Below are positions 20,595-33,685 of a stretch of 34,020 nt of DNA, piece after piece. Both the position numbers and the translations under genes were made by a program. The DNA is from Spongospora subterranea (taxonomy: Eukaryota; Endomyxa; Phytomyxea; Plasmodiophorida; Plasmodiophoridae), in contig OUQQ01000161.1 of assembly GCA_900404475.1 (NCBI GenBank), positions 1 to 34,020 of the forward strand, given 5' to 3'. Each line of letters begins with the position of its first letter. Position 1 is the first letter of the stretch. The notes beneath the pieces are model-generated. The model saw only the letters and a list, made by a program, of their open reading frames with translations. It had not been told where the DNA came from and did not search any database.

Positions 20595-20864
20595 ATGAAA
20601 TCTGCTGTGGTGGATAGAGAACAGTTCCTCTGGCTACGAAAGCGATCAAGTCCAAAAAACGTACCACAACCACTGGTCGTGACCATGAAGGCGCTGCTGC
20701 AGTTTCACGGTAGACTCATCGGAACTTTATACAGGTGCCACGTTTGTCTGGGTGAATTGACCCGTTCAACATGCAATGCGAAATGCCGATGGATTGAGGC
20801 TGCCTTCTGCGATAGAACAATCATCATACATGATGGCTGTCACAATCACCCGATTCCGCGTTAA
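20595..20864 (+). mobile_element. FLYWCH/MULE-type zinc-finger fragment, left copy
   Basis: The frame reads YRCHVC, then STCNAKCRWIEAAF and IIIHDGCHNHPIP. The Cys-x2-Cys ... Cys ... His-x-His pattern is that of FLYWCH-like zinc fingers found at the N-terminus of Mutator-like (MULE) transposases. The frame stops directly after HNHP; downstream the same sequence continues in other frames, so the copy is broken. No catalytic domain is visible. Confidence 0.55.
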
Positions 20865-22668
20865 GGCTGATTTTTACACAAAGGAGTCGCTTGCCGAAAG
20901 AATCCTGGCAAATCCCACCGTCAAGTCCTTGAAGCTGATCACTGGCACACCATGCATCCCCGCTCAGTTTCCGAACTGCATGAGTCTTTTGGAAAAATTT
21001 CCAGAGTCGCGTATTTTCGGCGACAAGTTTTACAGGATTGGGCCTGCGCTTGCCAGGTTTGTAGACGCTTTATTTGCGCTTCAGTTGTTTTGGGTTTTAG
21101 GAGCGTATATTTTCGGGAGAGTCTCTCATTGACCACATCATTGAGTTCCAGCAATCCTTTGGCGAAAATTGTTTAGTATCCAGCGATTTAAACTTGAAGA
21201 AGATGCATTTGACGGCGACTTCAATATTTATGGTTGGCAGATATCAAGACGTTGCTTTTTGTAATTTGTCGCTGATTTGAATTCAGCTCAAATTCGTTGA
21301 TTTGAACACGATAACTAGTCGTGACCATGAAGGCGCTGTGTCAGCCATTACTTATATTTTCTTCGATCAGGGATGTTTGATTACGACTGCAGTTTATCGC
21401 AATTTGCTGTGACGATGGGTTTTCTTTGCATATTCCTGGTTCAATGGGTTGTCGCGGGAGAATTATCAAGCTCACTCTAAACGGTGCTCGGATTCGCTTT
21501 GAATTCCACTAAATCTTCTGACAATGAGTTTATCTGAATCGTTTCAGAAATTAATTTCCATTGCAGTTCAACAATGGATTTTTTCAAGGTGCAACATTAT
21601 TATAATACGTTGACGCATATGTAGCGGTATATCTTTTCTAACATCGGTTGAAATACGTTAGTTCAATTGTTGCACAGGTAGCGAGTAAAATCTTGATTTC
21701 TTGAATTCAATTTCCAAACATTTCAGCGTGCTTCAAGCTGCGTCGATAATGAAGGGTTGCAAGGTTCATTTCGTATGCTCAGCCCAGCAGCGAATTGATC
21801 GCAACAGGTCAAGCGTTGCGCGTGTCGATAGAGGCCAATTTTTAAAACTAATGCAAGCTGTGGAGGAACCATTGCATGACGCGTCTGTCAAAGCAATGAC
21901 CATCTTGCATGTTGGCAAACCCATAGATTGCCCAAATGTCCACGTTCGGGAACCCATCGTCACAGCAAATTGCGATAAACGGCAGCATCAAACATCCCTG
22001 ATTGAAGAAACTGTAAGTAATGTCTGACACGCGCCTTCATGGTCACGACCAGTTATCGTGTTCAAAGCAACGAATCTGAGTCGAAATTGATAGCAAAAAA
22101 TAAAATAGCAACGTCTTGATATTTGTCAACCATAAACCTTGATGCCGCCGTTAATTGCATCTTCTTCAAAATTTAAATCGCTGGATACTAAACAATTTTC
22201 GCCAAAGGATTGCTGGAACTCAATTATGTGGTCAATGAGAGAATCTCCCGAACCAAAAACCCTAATCAACTGAAGCGCAAATAAAGCACCCACAAACCTG
22301 GCAAGCGCAGGCCCCAATCTTGTAAAACTTGTCGCCGAAAATACGCGACTCTGGAAATGTTTCCAAAAGATTCATGCAGTTCGGAAACTGAGCGGATGCA
22401 TGGTGTGCCAGTGATCAGCTTCAAGGACTTGACAATTGGATTTGCCAGGATTATTTGTGCAAGCGACTTCTTTGTGTAAAAATTAGCCTTATCAACATGC
22501 GGAATCGGGTGATTGTGACAGCCATCATGAATGATGATTGTTCTAATGCAGAAGGCAGCCTCAATCCATCGGCATTTGGCATTGCATGTAAAACGGGCCA
22601 ATTCACCCAGACCAACGTGACACCTGCATAGAAAGTTTAAATGAGCCTACCATGAAACTTCGGCAGTA
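20700..22668. repeat. Large fold-back inverted repeat, arms about 720 bp
   Basis: Arms 20700-21420 and 21952-22668 are reverse complements with scattered changes. Matching blocks include the zinc-finger region, TGATCACTGGCACACCATGC, ACACGATAACT followed by GTCGTGACCATGAAGGCG, and CGCAATTTGCTGTGACGATG at the inner ends. The spacer is 531 bp. The segment GTCGTGACCATGAAGGCG occurs a third time at about 20679, just outside the left arm. Confidence 0.85.
22266..22601 (-). mobile_element. FLYWCH/MULE-type zinc-finger fragment, right inverted copy
   Basis: The minus-strand frame of 111 codons carries FTCNAKCRWIEAAF and HDGCHNHPIPHVDKAN and continues without the break seen in the left copy, through SLKLITGTPC and VSELHESFGN. 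It is therefore the better preserved copy. It lacks the first Cys pair of the finger in frame, which lies in a different frame upstream. No transposase catalytic block follows. Confidence 0.55.
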
Positions 22669-23510
22669 CGAATGGTCGAATGAGTCCGGATTATTCTGTT
22701 TAGAACGCAGAGAATACGAACACTTGGCGTTGGAGCACGCAACAACCTCGTTGCACATTTTCGAAATGATGTTAACAGCTCTTTTCGTGTCCAATAATGA
22801 CCGGAATCGTGTCTTTGTTCTCCGCCATTGCCGTTCTGAATAGTGGGCGACCAGATTGGGGTTTGATGCCGCGTGCTCAAATTAAAACCGTGCATCTCCA
22901 TTAGGGCGCGAAGGAACCCCGTCGCAATCCGGATATTGCTTAGAAATATATTTTCTTAAATTAGAGTTGAACTCGGTCCCTGCGAATTCGGAGTTTGACC
23001 AGCTGTTGTCGACCTCGTCGACATCAATCACCTGAAATGTGACGCGAAACACTCGAAACACTCCGTAAACTGCGGAACATGAATTGCATACACTCAGGGG
23101 TATATAACAATGGCTGTATGATGATCTATTTAGCGACAGTGCGGGGCTCTTGACGAAACCGTCCATTGGTCAACGTCATTCTCGCCAGTCTTGCAACGGA
23201 GAACACAATGTTGTTGCAGCATCGAAGCAAAGCTGGTTTATTGGATTTTCAAAGGCAACATCAATTTCTCCTGGGGCGACAACCACTGGGCGTGGACTCA
23301 CATACGATGGGTGTCAATGGCAAAGATGATTGAGGAGAAGGCGAAGTTGTTGGCGAAGCAAAACCACTAGTTGCGAATAATCGAATTGATATGTCTGGCC
23401 GCAGCGACTGATTAGATGTCTCGCCTGACGTCAATGATGGCTGATTTGATATTGGTACAACCAGCGGTGGTGCAGGTTGGAAGACGCTGGTCATCAGTTC
23501 CTGCGCTCGC
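22669..23510. other. No assignable gene
   Basis: Short frames on both strands (for example minus 22647-22901 and minus 23261-23494, the latter Pro/Ser-rich). The Pro/Ser-rich frame lies directly downstream of the Harbinger-like remnant on the same strand and could be part of it in another frame. Confidence 0.4.
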
Positions 23511-23876
23511 TCAGAGCTGATGAGCTGTCCGTTTTCGTAGGTGCCCTCTAGCAGAATTTTCGTCAGAAATCATATCAGACACAAGGCATTGACCACCAAT
23601 GATATATACCTGATTCAACCAAAAATAGAGATCTTGTAGGAATGCTGATTCTACCAAACCTCGTGACGGTCTCGCCGGAATGTTGAAACTGTTCCTGAAT
23701 GTTACGGCTGAACGCACGTTGACCAGCAACATCGCGAGCTGTTCCTCCACATGAATAAATCTGGAGTCTTCAAGACCACGCTGCCGTAACTCTTGAACCA
23801 AACTTTGAATATGCCAAACGGCATGCGGAACATGTCGTTTATACGATGGAAATTCCATGCCTTTCCTCTGCGACAC
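23511..23876 (-). mobile_element. Harbinger-like transposase N-terminal remnant
   Basis: The minus-strand frame reads LRQRGLEDSRFIHVEEQLAM and later FNIPARPSR and ESAFLQDLYFW. The block with DSR-x-I-x-VEEQLAM, followed about 30 residues on by a short helix region, resembles the helix-turn-helix region that precedes the catalytic domain of PIF/Harbinger transposases. The expected RSG-ET-I-S-R block is not preserved and no DDE block follows. Assignment is tentative. Confidence 0.4.
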
Positions 23877-26800
23877 AAATGCGACCGCTTTTAATCGACG
23901 TATGGTACGGAACCTTGTTCAAGAAACTCGCGGCATACCATTGTGCAGCTGAGAGGATGATGGATTGCTGTCGCGGCGAAGGACTTTCCGACTCAACAAA
24001 CAAGGTAGATGAAGTCAAATAAACCTGATGGACTTAGGATAGTTTCACAAGAGATTATAGGATTATTCTCTTGTCTTCATATCAACTTTTTCTGTAGGAT
24101 TCCGTCTTTTTCCGTATAATTACATTGGGGTCTCTAACTCATACTCAATCACCAAATTGGCACGAGAGCACCTATTATAATTATCAAATAAGCACGAGAC
24201 ACCTGGTAAAACCCTGCAAATAGATACCTGGTATGTAGAGGAAAAGGCATGAGAACACCTGTGATCTATGAAAAAATGAGGGCTAGGTTCGAGAAGAAGC
24301 AGGATTATTCGCAACAAAGGACGGGATATCAAAGTCCTTGGGGTATTTTTGGGCCAAATCGGCCATTTTTGGGCTATTTTCAACTCTCCGGATTCGGCCT
24401 TAATTTGGGCAATTCATAATATATGTATCAATGAGTTTTGTGGTTGAAAGCATGAGTTTTCGTGGAGAATCAATGAATAAAAGCGACTACTCTACTCCTC
24501 GATTTGCATTCGTCTGACTTTGACAATGATTTGTAAATTTGTGGCAGTTTCAATGTAATCCGTCACGAGCGGTGTTGTCGTAGATCCTGCAATCATTGAC
24601 AGAGATAGAAGCACCAGAATATCAACCAATCCTTATATTGATATATACAATTATGCTGTAAAAAGTGTGGTCGGTGCCCTGAAACAGAACCCAAATTACA
24701 ACCAAGGTTTTCATACCCGAACAAGAACCAAGGTTTTCATTCCGTAATTACCGACATTATTCAATCAGTGTTGGTACGACATCATATTCGCTATCTGTTC
24801 TAGCTACAGTGTCCGAAATATTTCGAAGTGGTTGCCCTGGAGCAAACCGGAAGTAAATCAAGATAACCTTGTTGTTTTGGTGAATTCCGTCATATCAGTA
24901 TTATGATAAAGGATTGGGACCTGTCGGATCATGAACAGCAACAGCGCGGGTGTAAACAATCGTTCATAATCGGTGTTTTGGTAATGCCTATCATCGTGTA
25001 ATGAACGAACGCCCTGGATTCAAAGGGGATAGTTCATCGTTCTGAACTGCTGCTCGTCTGGTGTCGACGTCGTCCACATTTCCTCCGCCATATCAATCGA
25101 GCCCTCGTCAAAATTCACTTTGTTCAAGACCCGCCTAATGGCAAAGGTTGCTGCTACTGGCACACGACGTTGAGGATTGTTTTGGAATTAGGGTCGCTGT
25201 GGTGTGTCATCATGAACCCTGTCTGGGCGCCCCTGATGGTCGCCGGGATTGGTCAATTACGCTTTTTCTTGAGCTCTATCGCAAAACTGAGTCCATATGA
25301 AGACGAGAAAAACCTCAACCTGAAGGGACCATTGGAAAGTAATGATGATACCATAATCTGCAGCAATGACAGAGACCGCACCAGATCAGCAACAACTAAT
25401 CCAGCTGTTTATTATTGCACACTCAAGAGTTGGTGCGGCAGAATCAATTGATAACGGGCCAAACTCTTGGCAGTAACTCGAAAATAGGGTGAAATGTGAT
25501 AACCAAGAAACAAAATCAGCCCCAGATAGAATGTTCCAGGCTCGATTTTTTTTTACTGAGACATGCATCGCCATCGTCTTGGAGTTGAACACAAGCAAGT
25601 TCCGATTAATTGCCCTTACATCAGCGGTGTGAACCACTATCAAACTAATCTCACAGACTTACCAAAGTTGTCGGAGGTCGTTTCACCAGAGGATGCGAGT
25701 CGTTATATGGACACCCGAGATGTAAAACCATCTTGACGATTCTGATGTTGCGTCACGACCTGCTGCGAGAACATCTCGTCCCCATGCTGCTTTCGATATT
25801 CCTTGCTTCGGATCCGAAGGATGTTCGAGCTCGTCAACATTCAACGTCATCCCTGACCACTCGGTAGAGGAAAGGGGATTTGAAGTTTTGATCTTGTCCG
25901 GGACTGCTATTTCGAACACTTTCGTGCAGCTGTGGATGATGGGACCAATCGGATTGAGATTGGGTCAACCCATCAATAGAGCTGGGTCAATGACCAATCG
26001 ATCATTGTTCCCTTTGGCTAATACTGGATTGACTGCCACACATAGTATTGTACTGACTATGGTCAACGGAAAAAACATTAAGAGCATATTGTCAGCGCTA
26101 TCACCCCATGATATGGACCATTTGAATGATTCCCGCACGTACTAAAACGCATACAGAGAGCGACACAATATTTGCTAAACCCGGACGTTCCTAACCTGAT
26201 TCGTCCTCTAAACACCGCCGTAAACCGGGTTGCTAAACACGGAAGTGACGGCGTCATTAGGTCAATCAAAGCGAAAGGCCTCTCTCCTCCGTATAGCGAA
26301 TCCCAAACGTCGATAAATAAACTTTCGCTACATTGGGCACGATTGCAATTACTGATTTTGGTTTCGACAAATGCAAAGGGTAATTCAAAATTTCACCAAA
26401 ACATGAACGTTTCTTGATTGATTTCCAGCGTGTTCAAGGTCAATGAATTCGGGATTCAGCGGATACTGCAACTTGAGACAGGTCGCGAACGTGATCGCAC
26501 AGGGTCCTGGACATCAGAAATTAAAAAATTCTCTATGTTATCAGATTATCAACATTTGCACATTCCCTGGTTGGGACGACTCTTGATGTTCGATGCCAAA
26601 ACGATTCGGAGAACGAGTTCAGCCTCCATCGGTTAAACGGATTATCAATGGACTTCGTTGGCGCTTTTGTACCCATTGCTGCAGTATAATTACTGTGAAT
26701 CAAATTATTGGGTAAAAACTGTATATACTGCAGATGTATTCGTTTTAAAGAAGTCCCAAGCAACGGGGAATGTTCCTAAAAAATTGTTTGTGCGTCGGGT

Positions 26801-28692
26801 CGTTCGACATCTGTGAATGATTGGAAGGACCTTATCAACACATTCAACAATAGTCTTTGAGATGCCGCTCTGCTCTGTAAATATGTTGAGGTCCTGATAC
26901 GAACCCGTGACAGAGGACGAAGAACCCGACCTGGACCAACAATTTCATGACGTATTTGGACGCCATGCTCCGACTGTGGGTCACGTAGGCAATGCACAAT
27001 TATCGATGCGATACCCAGGTATCATGGCTATCTACATAATCGCATTATGTAATTGTACTGCTGACGAGTTCTGTTTTGGCTATTCTTCTACTTTTTTTGG
27101 CCCTAATCGTCAGTTCCTTATCCCGATACAGACCAGTCCTCGCAAAACTTCTCAACTTCTCGAATTTTTATGCATCGACGATCAACTTTCCACATCATAA
27201 CTCATCATTTCCCAGACAGAATATCTGTTCGATCAACTTCCAATCGCAGCACGACGCTTTCCGGCCAGACCAGAAATTCTCTAGACGGCCGAACTTGACG
27301 ACGGCAACAAAAAGGCTTTGCTGAAGAAACTGAACAAACATCATTGACCGGCAGTCCAATTTCTCTCACAGCCTGATTAGTCGCAACATTCATTGTTCAA
27401 TCGATAGAATGTAATAACCCCCACCCCCCCCGATTCAGATATATCAATTTTCTTCTTAACTTCGTCACGACAATGGTTCTAAACTTGTTGATCCTCTCAG
27501 GGTGCAGATTGATGTTCAGCCTCACTCGGCGCTTCGTGAAGAAGTGAAATGCATTGTTTTGGCAAGCCACAAGCGTTTTGCCATCGCCTTTAGAATTCAC
27601 GCCGGCACCTGAGGCCCTTTATTTGGAAACAAGAAAAGGCTGTGCCCATCTGATAGATTATCATTTCCTGTATGGTATGGCACCCGTTGTCGATGTCAAC
27701 ATTGTTGAATGCGTCGTCAGCATGACCCTGACCGATCACATCATATCCCGATTCTTCGCTTGATATGATATCAAATAATTGACGAACGCTGGATATCCTA
27801 TCGTGATCGGCATCATAGGAATAAAGAGTGATGAGACAACGCCAGGTATTTACTTACGTTCAGCCTTCCCAAAGCAACAACTTGTTTTGCATAGGGTTAC
27901 CTTTTCCGGGCCCAATATACTTTATTTCAAATTGGAGTGATTGGATCGTAATCCGGATGAGACGCAGCGGTTTATATAGTTGATGAGGCAATATCCCGGG
28001 TCATCATGACAATCGCCATTTGTACCTGGCTCACTATATGCCGATAGCAAAGATGCTGAGGTTTAAACCGAGTGATAGCGAGGGACCACAGACAGCGGTT
28101 GGGTCGTGGTCTTCTCGATCCGGCAAGAACGACGGCCATCTCTTGACATTGAGTCCTCAGTCCTTGATGTTCTTGACTCAACTATTGGCTTTGATTTTTG
28201 GAAGGCCTGTTGCTGGGAGTCGATAACAGCTGAAAATCAAACCATAATAAAACCAGGAATCACGGAAAAGAGTCCGATCATTGCCAGATAACGTCATGAG
28301 ATTCCGGCAATATTCCAGTTTAGTTCAGCGAAATTATTGATGTCCAATTGGATTTTAGAATTATAAATATTGACAAAAATGACAAGATATGAAACTTCTA
28401 GATGATCAGTGAAAACCAATGATCACATCGATTCATTACTCATTAAATCCAGATTGATTACTGTATTGACAGGATTGGCCAGACACTTGAGTTGAACCTG
28501 CAAGAAAAAGTGTCTCCGTTACCTGACAGTTACTTGTCAGTAAACCCAGTTCAATGTAGCGTTACACATCAGTGTCAGCGTTACAGCAACAGACCAGCTA
28601 CGATACGCTGGACGGTCGCAGGTACATGGTAACTGGCGTCAGTGAAGAGAGGGTAGCGATGCTACGGTAATGCGTCTGTACCTGAATTCCGT
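23877..28692. other. Long region without a recognised gene
   Basis: Nearly 5 kb with only short or isolated open frames: plus 25170-25451, plus 25740-26145, plus about 26120-26382 and plus 26418-26636, and minus 24120-24383. None has a family motif I know. The density of near-miss frames suggests old mobile elements. The 28440-28560 stretch holds small palindromes such as CTGACAGTTACTTGTCAG. Confidence 0.45.
25740..26145 (+). other. Open frame of about 134 codons, unassigned
   Basis: The frame is open from about 25740, well upstream of its first ATG at 25888, to a TAA at 26143-26145, which hints at an exon rather than a self-contained ORF. It includes FDIPCFGSEGC, GFEVLILSGTA and TGLTATHSIVLTMVNG. 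A second open stretch in another frame follows (about 26120-26382, with NPDVPNLIRPLNTAVNRVAK) and ends near a possible GTAATT donor at 26381, with a TTTCCAG acceptor 48 nt later. I do not recognise either and could not prove they belong together. Confidence 0.25.
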
Positions 28693-31600
28693 ATGTCCTG
28701 GGACCGCAGCGCACTTGTGTTGACCATGGAAGCGATATGCTCACATCTGTCGGATTGCCAATCGCCATCGGCGCCAATTCGCCAGGCAGCTGAGCAGGCT
28801 TTAACGTCCAGCCAGTCGTCGCCTGGTTTTCTACCTTTATTGCTCCAGGTCGCCGTCTCTGGTCCGAGCCACATTCGCCTCCAGGCGGCGATATTGCTTA
28901 AGAACGCCGTTAGTCGACAATGGTATGATCAGGGGGACGCAATGGCGCCGAAACGCCATGTTTCTGAACAAGACCGTCAATATTTGAAGACGCATCTGGT
29001 TCGAGCATTGGTGGAAAGCCCGTTACCATTGCAAAGGCAAATAACTGCTGTCTTATCATCGATTGCTAATCATGATTTCCCATCGGAATGGCAAGGCCTT
29101 CTACCTGAACTTGTGGCTCATTTATCGGCGCCGGATTACAACAAAGTTCGCGCCGTTCTTAATTCTATCCACGATCTTACACAGTCGTACCGCTATAAAG
29201 AAAAGAGCGAACAACTTTGGGTGCAAGTAAAATACGTTTTAGTCAACACATCGCAACCTTTGCTTGAGGTATTTTTTTGAATTTCTGCCTTCTTGTTTTT
29301 TCAATACTCAGGTGGGTTTTAGTGTTTATCTCGAACGACAGGAGATTTGGCCAGGCTGCAAAGTCAGACAGAGCGCAATGACCTTATATCCATCATCACC
29401 CTATTAGCGAACATCTTTCTCTCCCTGTCTTCTCAAGATATTCCCGAACAGTTCGAAGAAACGCTTCCCGTAATCACTTTTTTGATGCTATCCAAATTGT
29501 GGTTTTTCTGATGAGGGTTTGGAACTTTTTTCCTAGAAAAATTTCCAAACTGGGTTGTTGTCTTTTTTTAGGGTTTCATAATAATTCGTTTTCCTTACCT
29601 CGACTCGTGTCTTGCAGGAATGGATGTCACTTTGGCTAGGGTTTTTAACAATGGTTAGAGGTGAAGGCCCTCCACCTCCAGAAGTCACAGAACACGACGA
29701 CATTGTCGATCCTCCTCAGCCAATTGATGAGCTACAGGGCGTGATTTGCGAAGTAATAACTACAGTTTTTGTCTCAGTTTTTGTTTCAAGCTTTCTTTTA
29801 TCTTTTTTGCGAGCATCTCTAATTGAAGTTGGTCTATTGGACCATTCGTTCAGGGTCTTTTTTCACAGTCCTCTAAGTTTGTTCTGTCAAATTTTGATGC
29901 ACTTTTTTTTCCTTTTCATTTTTTCTCAATGATCTTTTATGGCTTCGCTCTCACGAGCCTCATATGCTTGCAGGCTGGTTCACTATATTCCGAGAAATAT
30001 GAGGAGGAATTTAGGCCTTTCGTTCCGGCTTGGGTTGGCGCTGTCTACACTCTATTAATTACGGTTGGTGCTGTTATGTTGCCTCGTCACGACCCAGTCA
30101 CCACCGGTGCGCTGCACTTCATGACCTGCGTTGTTTCTCGTCCCTGGAACCGTGACCTTTTTAAAGACCCGGAGCGAATTCGCGCCATTTGTCAGAGCAT
30201 TATCATGCCAAATTTGACGCTCCAACAGCAGGATATTGCCATGTTTTACCATAATTCTATAGAATATGTTCGGCGCGATTCAGAAGGTGCATCATTACTG
30301 CTGCGTCGTTGATCCCTTTTTGTCTCATGCTGGAGATTTTGTTTTCGTTTGGTTCAGCTGGTTTTTTATGTTCATGCTTGCTTTGTGTCTGATTTTGTGC
30401 TGTGAATTTACGTTTTACCGACATTTTACTGTGTCGCTCCATGAAATGATATGGGTTCTAACCGATGGAGCCACAGGTTCTGATCATGCGACTCGGCGAC
30501 GATTAACATGTGACCTTGTTCGGGCGCTGACGGTTCAGTTTCCCAGTGAAATCAGTTCATGTCTTTTCTCGTACGTCACTGTACTGCTACAAGAGTACGC
30601 AAAATCTCCAGAAACGGCTTGGATTCAGGCGGACGCTGCTATGTACGTCGTTCTAGCGTTGGCCGTTCAAGGTCAGACTCACGAGAAAGGCGCAACTGTT
30701 GTTAATCAACATGTCGATGTTGCCTCTTTCTATAAAATCCATGTTCAGCCGTTATTGGGAGATGATCAGGTATTGTTGACAGAGTGCCATAATTTCAAAT
30801 TGTTGTGTTGTCCAACGCGTAGTCATTGGTTATTAAGGGGTTTGTCATTGAGTTCTCTAGCTGCTGCATTTTCGTCAACTCAAATTTTTTTTGAGTCTAT
30901 TGTGTTCAACCGAACATTTTTCCTTCTTTCAAAAATCACTTCAGCGTTGGAACGTTGACATCAAATTCTTAGTTGATTTGTTAGTAATCTTGCCTCTCAG
31001 GTTGATCGCGTTCCTATTCTGAAAGCGGACGCTATCAAATTCGTTTCAATGTTCCGTTCCTATTTCCCCGTTGACGAGTGTCAAGCTTTTATACCCGCTT
31101 TATCAAAGTATCTGCGCTCGCCATGGTTTCTGAAAGCCATCGCTCACACGGTTTAGGTTTTTGGTGTCAAAATCTTTTGTTGTCCATTCTTATGCTGCGT
31201 CTGCCATTGAAAGGCTGCTGGCGCTGAAGAATTGCATTTCCCGTGATCACATCAAGCCATTCTCATCGACACTTCTTACTCAGCTTTTCAGGTAAACGGA
31301 GCTGTTTCTTGTATCACTGGTTGTTGGGCTCTAATGAGTTCGTAAACTTACGTCTTCACTTGTTTCGACAGCACATTGGATCACGACGATTCTTCCGAAA
31401 ACGATTACGTGATGCGCGCTCTAATGCGTGTCCTACACGTATCTGGACCTGATTTATTGCCGGTGGCCGAACAGTTGCTTGGGAAACTGACTAGCATTCT
31501 GGTTCGCGTTGCCAGTAACCCTCGCAACCCTATCTTCAACCATCTACTATTCGAATGCGTCGCCGTTCTTATTCGGAATTTGTGCAAAGATCGCCCGGAA

Positions 31601-33685
31601 ATGGTCTGTCATCCGTCTCATCACAAATAAGTTACTCTGCACTCTTCTTTCAAAATTTATTGTGCAATGTCATGCTCTAGTTTTGCTTAGTCATACCTTC
31701 AAATGTTTTTGTTTCAGCAAATGCACTACTTTGCTTGTCTTCTTTGGTAGATAGCTTTAAATGCTTTTGTTTCAACAATTTGACTACTTTTTCAAATGCG
31801 TCACATTCTCGTCGCTGTTTATGTCACTATTTGATTGAATTTTCGTTGTTGTCAGGTTGTGAGTTTTCAATCCGCCCTTTTCCCCCCATTCCAGACCATG
31901 CTTCAAGTCCAGGAGGCATGCAACGAGTTTGGCCCTTGTATGTTTCAGAACGATTTTCTTTGTGGCCTGGATACTTACTGGCACACAGACGTTTTTCAGA
32001 TCATGTGTCTGTTGTTGGATTGCACTCCTGGCGATGCGCTTCCTCCTGCATTTGAATCTATGTTTTCCATGCTTGTAACACCTGCTCTTTGGGAAGCTCA
32101 AGGAAATGTGCATGCCCTTGTCCAGCTCCTGCAAGCTTTCCTTCGCAAACCAGGGTACGGGTTTAACCATATTTGAAATTTCTTTCTAGGTTTGTTGCTT
32201 TTTTTTGTTTGATTGGACTTTGTTTAAGCGCATCTTCAGTCTGCATTCGTATTTCACCTCACATAAATTTTTTGTTCGTTTTGCTGTTTCTTGTTCTTCG
32301 AAAATCTGCCTGTGCGATTGTCTCCGTGAAATTGCAAAGAACATGACAATCGGTTTTAACGAGGACTTTAGGTTTGTTGTAACTTTATGTTCGAGTCCCG
32401 GCGCGGCGCCATCATCTACGACACGAATGACTGCGTTACTGGGCGTGTTTCAGAAGCTTATTTCATCCACTTTGAACGACAGATTCGCGTTCCTTCTGTT
32501 GCGATCCATGATGCATTCCGTCCCTTGGCTGGCCTCTCTACAGCTTTACATGAAACAGATCATCATTCTTATCTTCTCACGAGCTCAATCCTCAATGACG
32601 CCCCAGTTCTCCAGAGCTGTCTCCCTATTCATTGCCGATTTCATATGCGTACGTTTCGTTTTCTTCGTCTTGTCACTATCTTCTTGAAATCCCATTTTTG
32701 AGATCGGTTATGATTTTTCATTGCTTCTCACCTTTTTTTTTATGGTGCGTGCAGTTCAAATATTGTTCGGTGCAGCTTTTGCAATCTTGACACTTACAAC
32801 TGTTTTGTACTGCTTTGTTCAAATTCTTCTTCTCCAGGTTCGTGGGCTGCCAACAGTCATTGCTGAAATGGACGCAATTCAGCCAGGGATTGCAATGATG
32901 ACTTTGGAAAAGATTTTTCTTCCGCAAGCCGCCCTCATTATTCAACCGCCGAACGACCGGAAATTAATTCAGGTCACTTCCTTTTTTGTTTTTGCAAGTG
33001 GATTGTCTTTTATTTCATGTTGGAAAATTGACTGAAGAACAGGGTGTTGCTTGAGATATATATTTGTTGAAGTCTTATCATGTCACTGTTAAAGATATTT
33101 GTCTTGCTGCATGTGCTCATTTTCTTTCAGGCTTCGTTGGTATATGTCACTTGCAATTCTTTGGAAGTGATCACCACCGGTGGTCCCGCCTTCATCGAGT
33201 TCTGGTCGCGGGCTGTCGACTGTCTTTTGGATCAATTGGAGCTCGTATCCTCTTCTGAGAAGCGCCTCATTCCCGATGACCAGGCCGAACTCATGCTGGA
33301 GCAGCTTGGCGATGGCGCGCACGTTTATTCCGCGGCGTATTCTCGTCTTGCTTTCGCCGGTTCAGTTGAAGTCGATGCCTTCCCCAACATTGTAAACATC
33401 CAGCAATATTTCGCTAAATCCCTTGAAGAGGCCTCCAAATCACATCCAGGTATTTTGTGTTATTTCGCCCTATCGTGTCTATCTAGTCATTGTTTTTAGC
33501 CTTTTCGATTTTCTTTCCCACCCCAATTGGTCCGCGTTTTGTCTTCTGTTTATCGCGATACTTGCGATGTCTGGTTTGACTTTGCTTTAGGACGTATTCA
33601 GTCAATGGTGCAGACACATCTCCCCCCCGCTCGTGGCGCCCTTGTTCACGACCTCTGTTCTAAGGCGCTTGTGCATCTTTCGTGA
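28693..33685 (+). CDS. CSE1L: Exportin-2 (CSE1/CAS), importin-alpha re-export receptor
   Basis: Karyopherin-beta that carries importin-alpha back to the cytoplasm with RanGTP. Exons: 28693-29268, 29323-29469, 29618-29752, 29974-30286, 30477-30769, 31001-31125, 31157-31291, 31372-31603, 31856-31906, 31949-32154, 32372-32648, 32755-32769, 32838-32972, 33131-33449, 33591-33685 (1017 residues; human 971; stop TGA). The importin-beta N-terminal domain (about residues 27-105) shows IRQAAE and AILLKNAVSRQW. CSE1 blocks follow in order: SEKYEEEFRPFVPAW, EYVRRDSEG, TRRRLTCDLVRAL, LLQEYAKSPE, VVHSYAASAIERLL, SSENDYVMRALMRV, GNVHALVQLLQAFL, LLGVFQKLIS, AIQPGIAMMTLEKI and YSRLAFAGS. An in-frame ATG at 28729 is an alternative start. 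The intron 31126-31156 and the acceptor at 32372 are the least certain. Confidence 0.95.
32755..32769 (+). other. 15-nt micro-exon of exportin-2
   Basis: TTCAAATATTGTTCG lies between a GTGCAG acceptor and a GTGCAG-starting donor. It encodes FKYCS and is phase 0 on both sides. It restores the conserved C-[IF]-K-Y segment that precedes the LEKI helix in exportin-2. Without it, five residues are missing at exactly this point. Confidence 0.65.

Noticed and set aside
29612..29932. 106-codon frame with a hydrophobic Phe-rich tail
   Set aside because: The first part is exportin-2 exon 3 (29618-29752); the hydrophobic tail is read-through into a T-rich intron.
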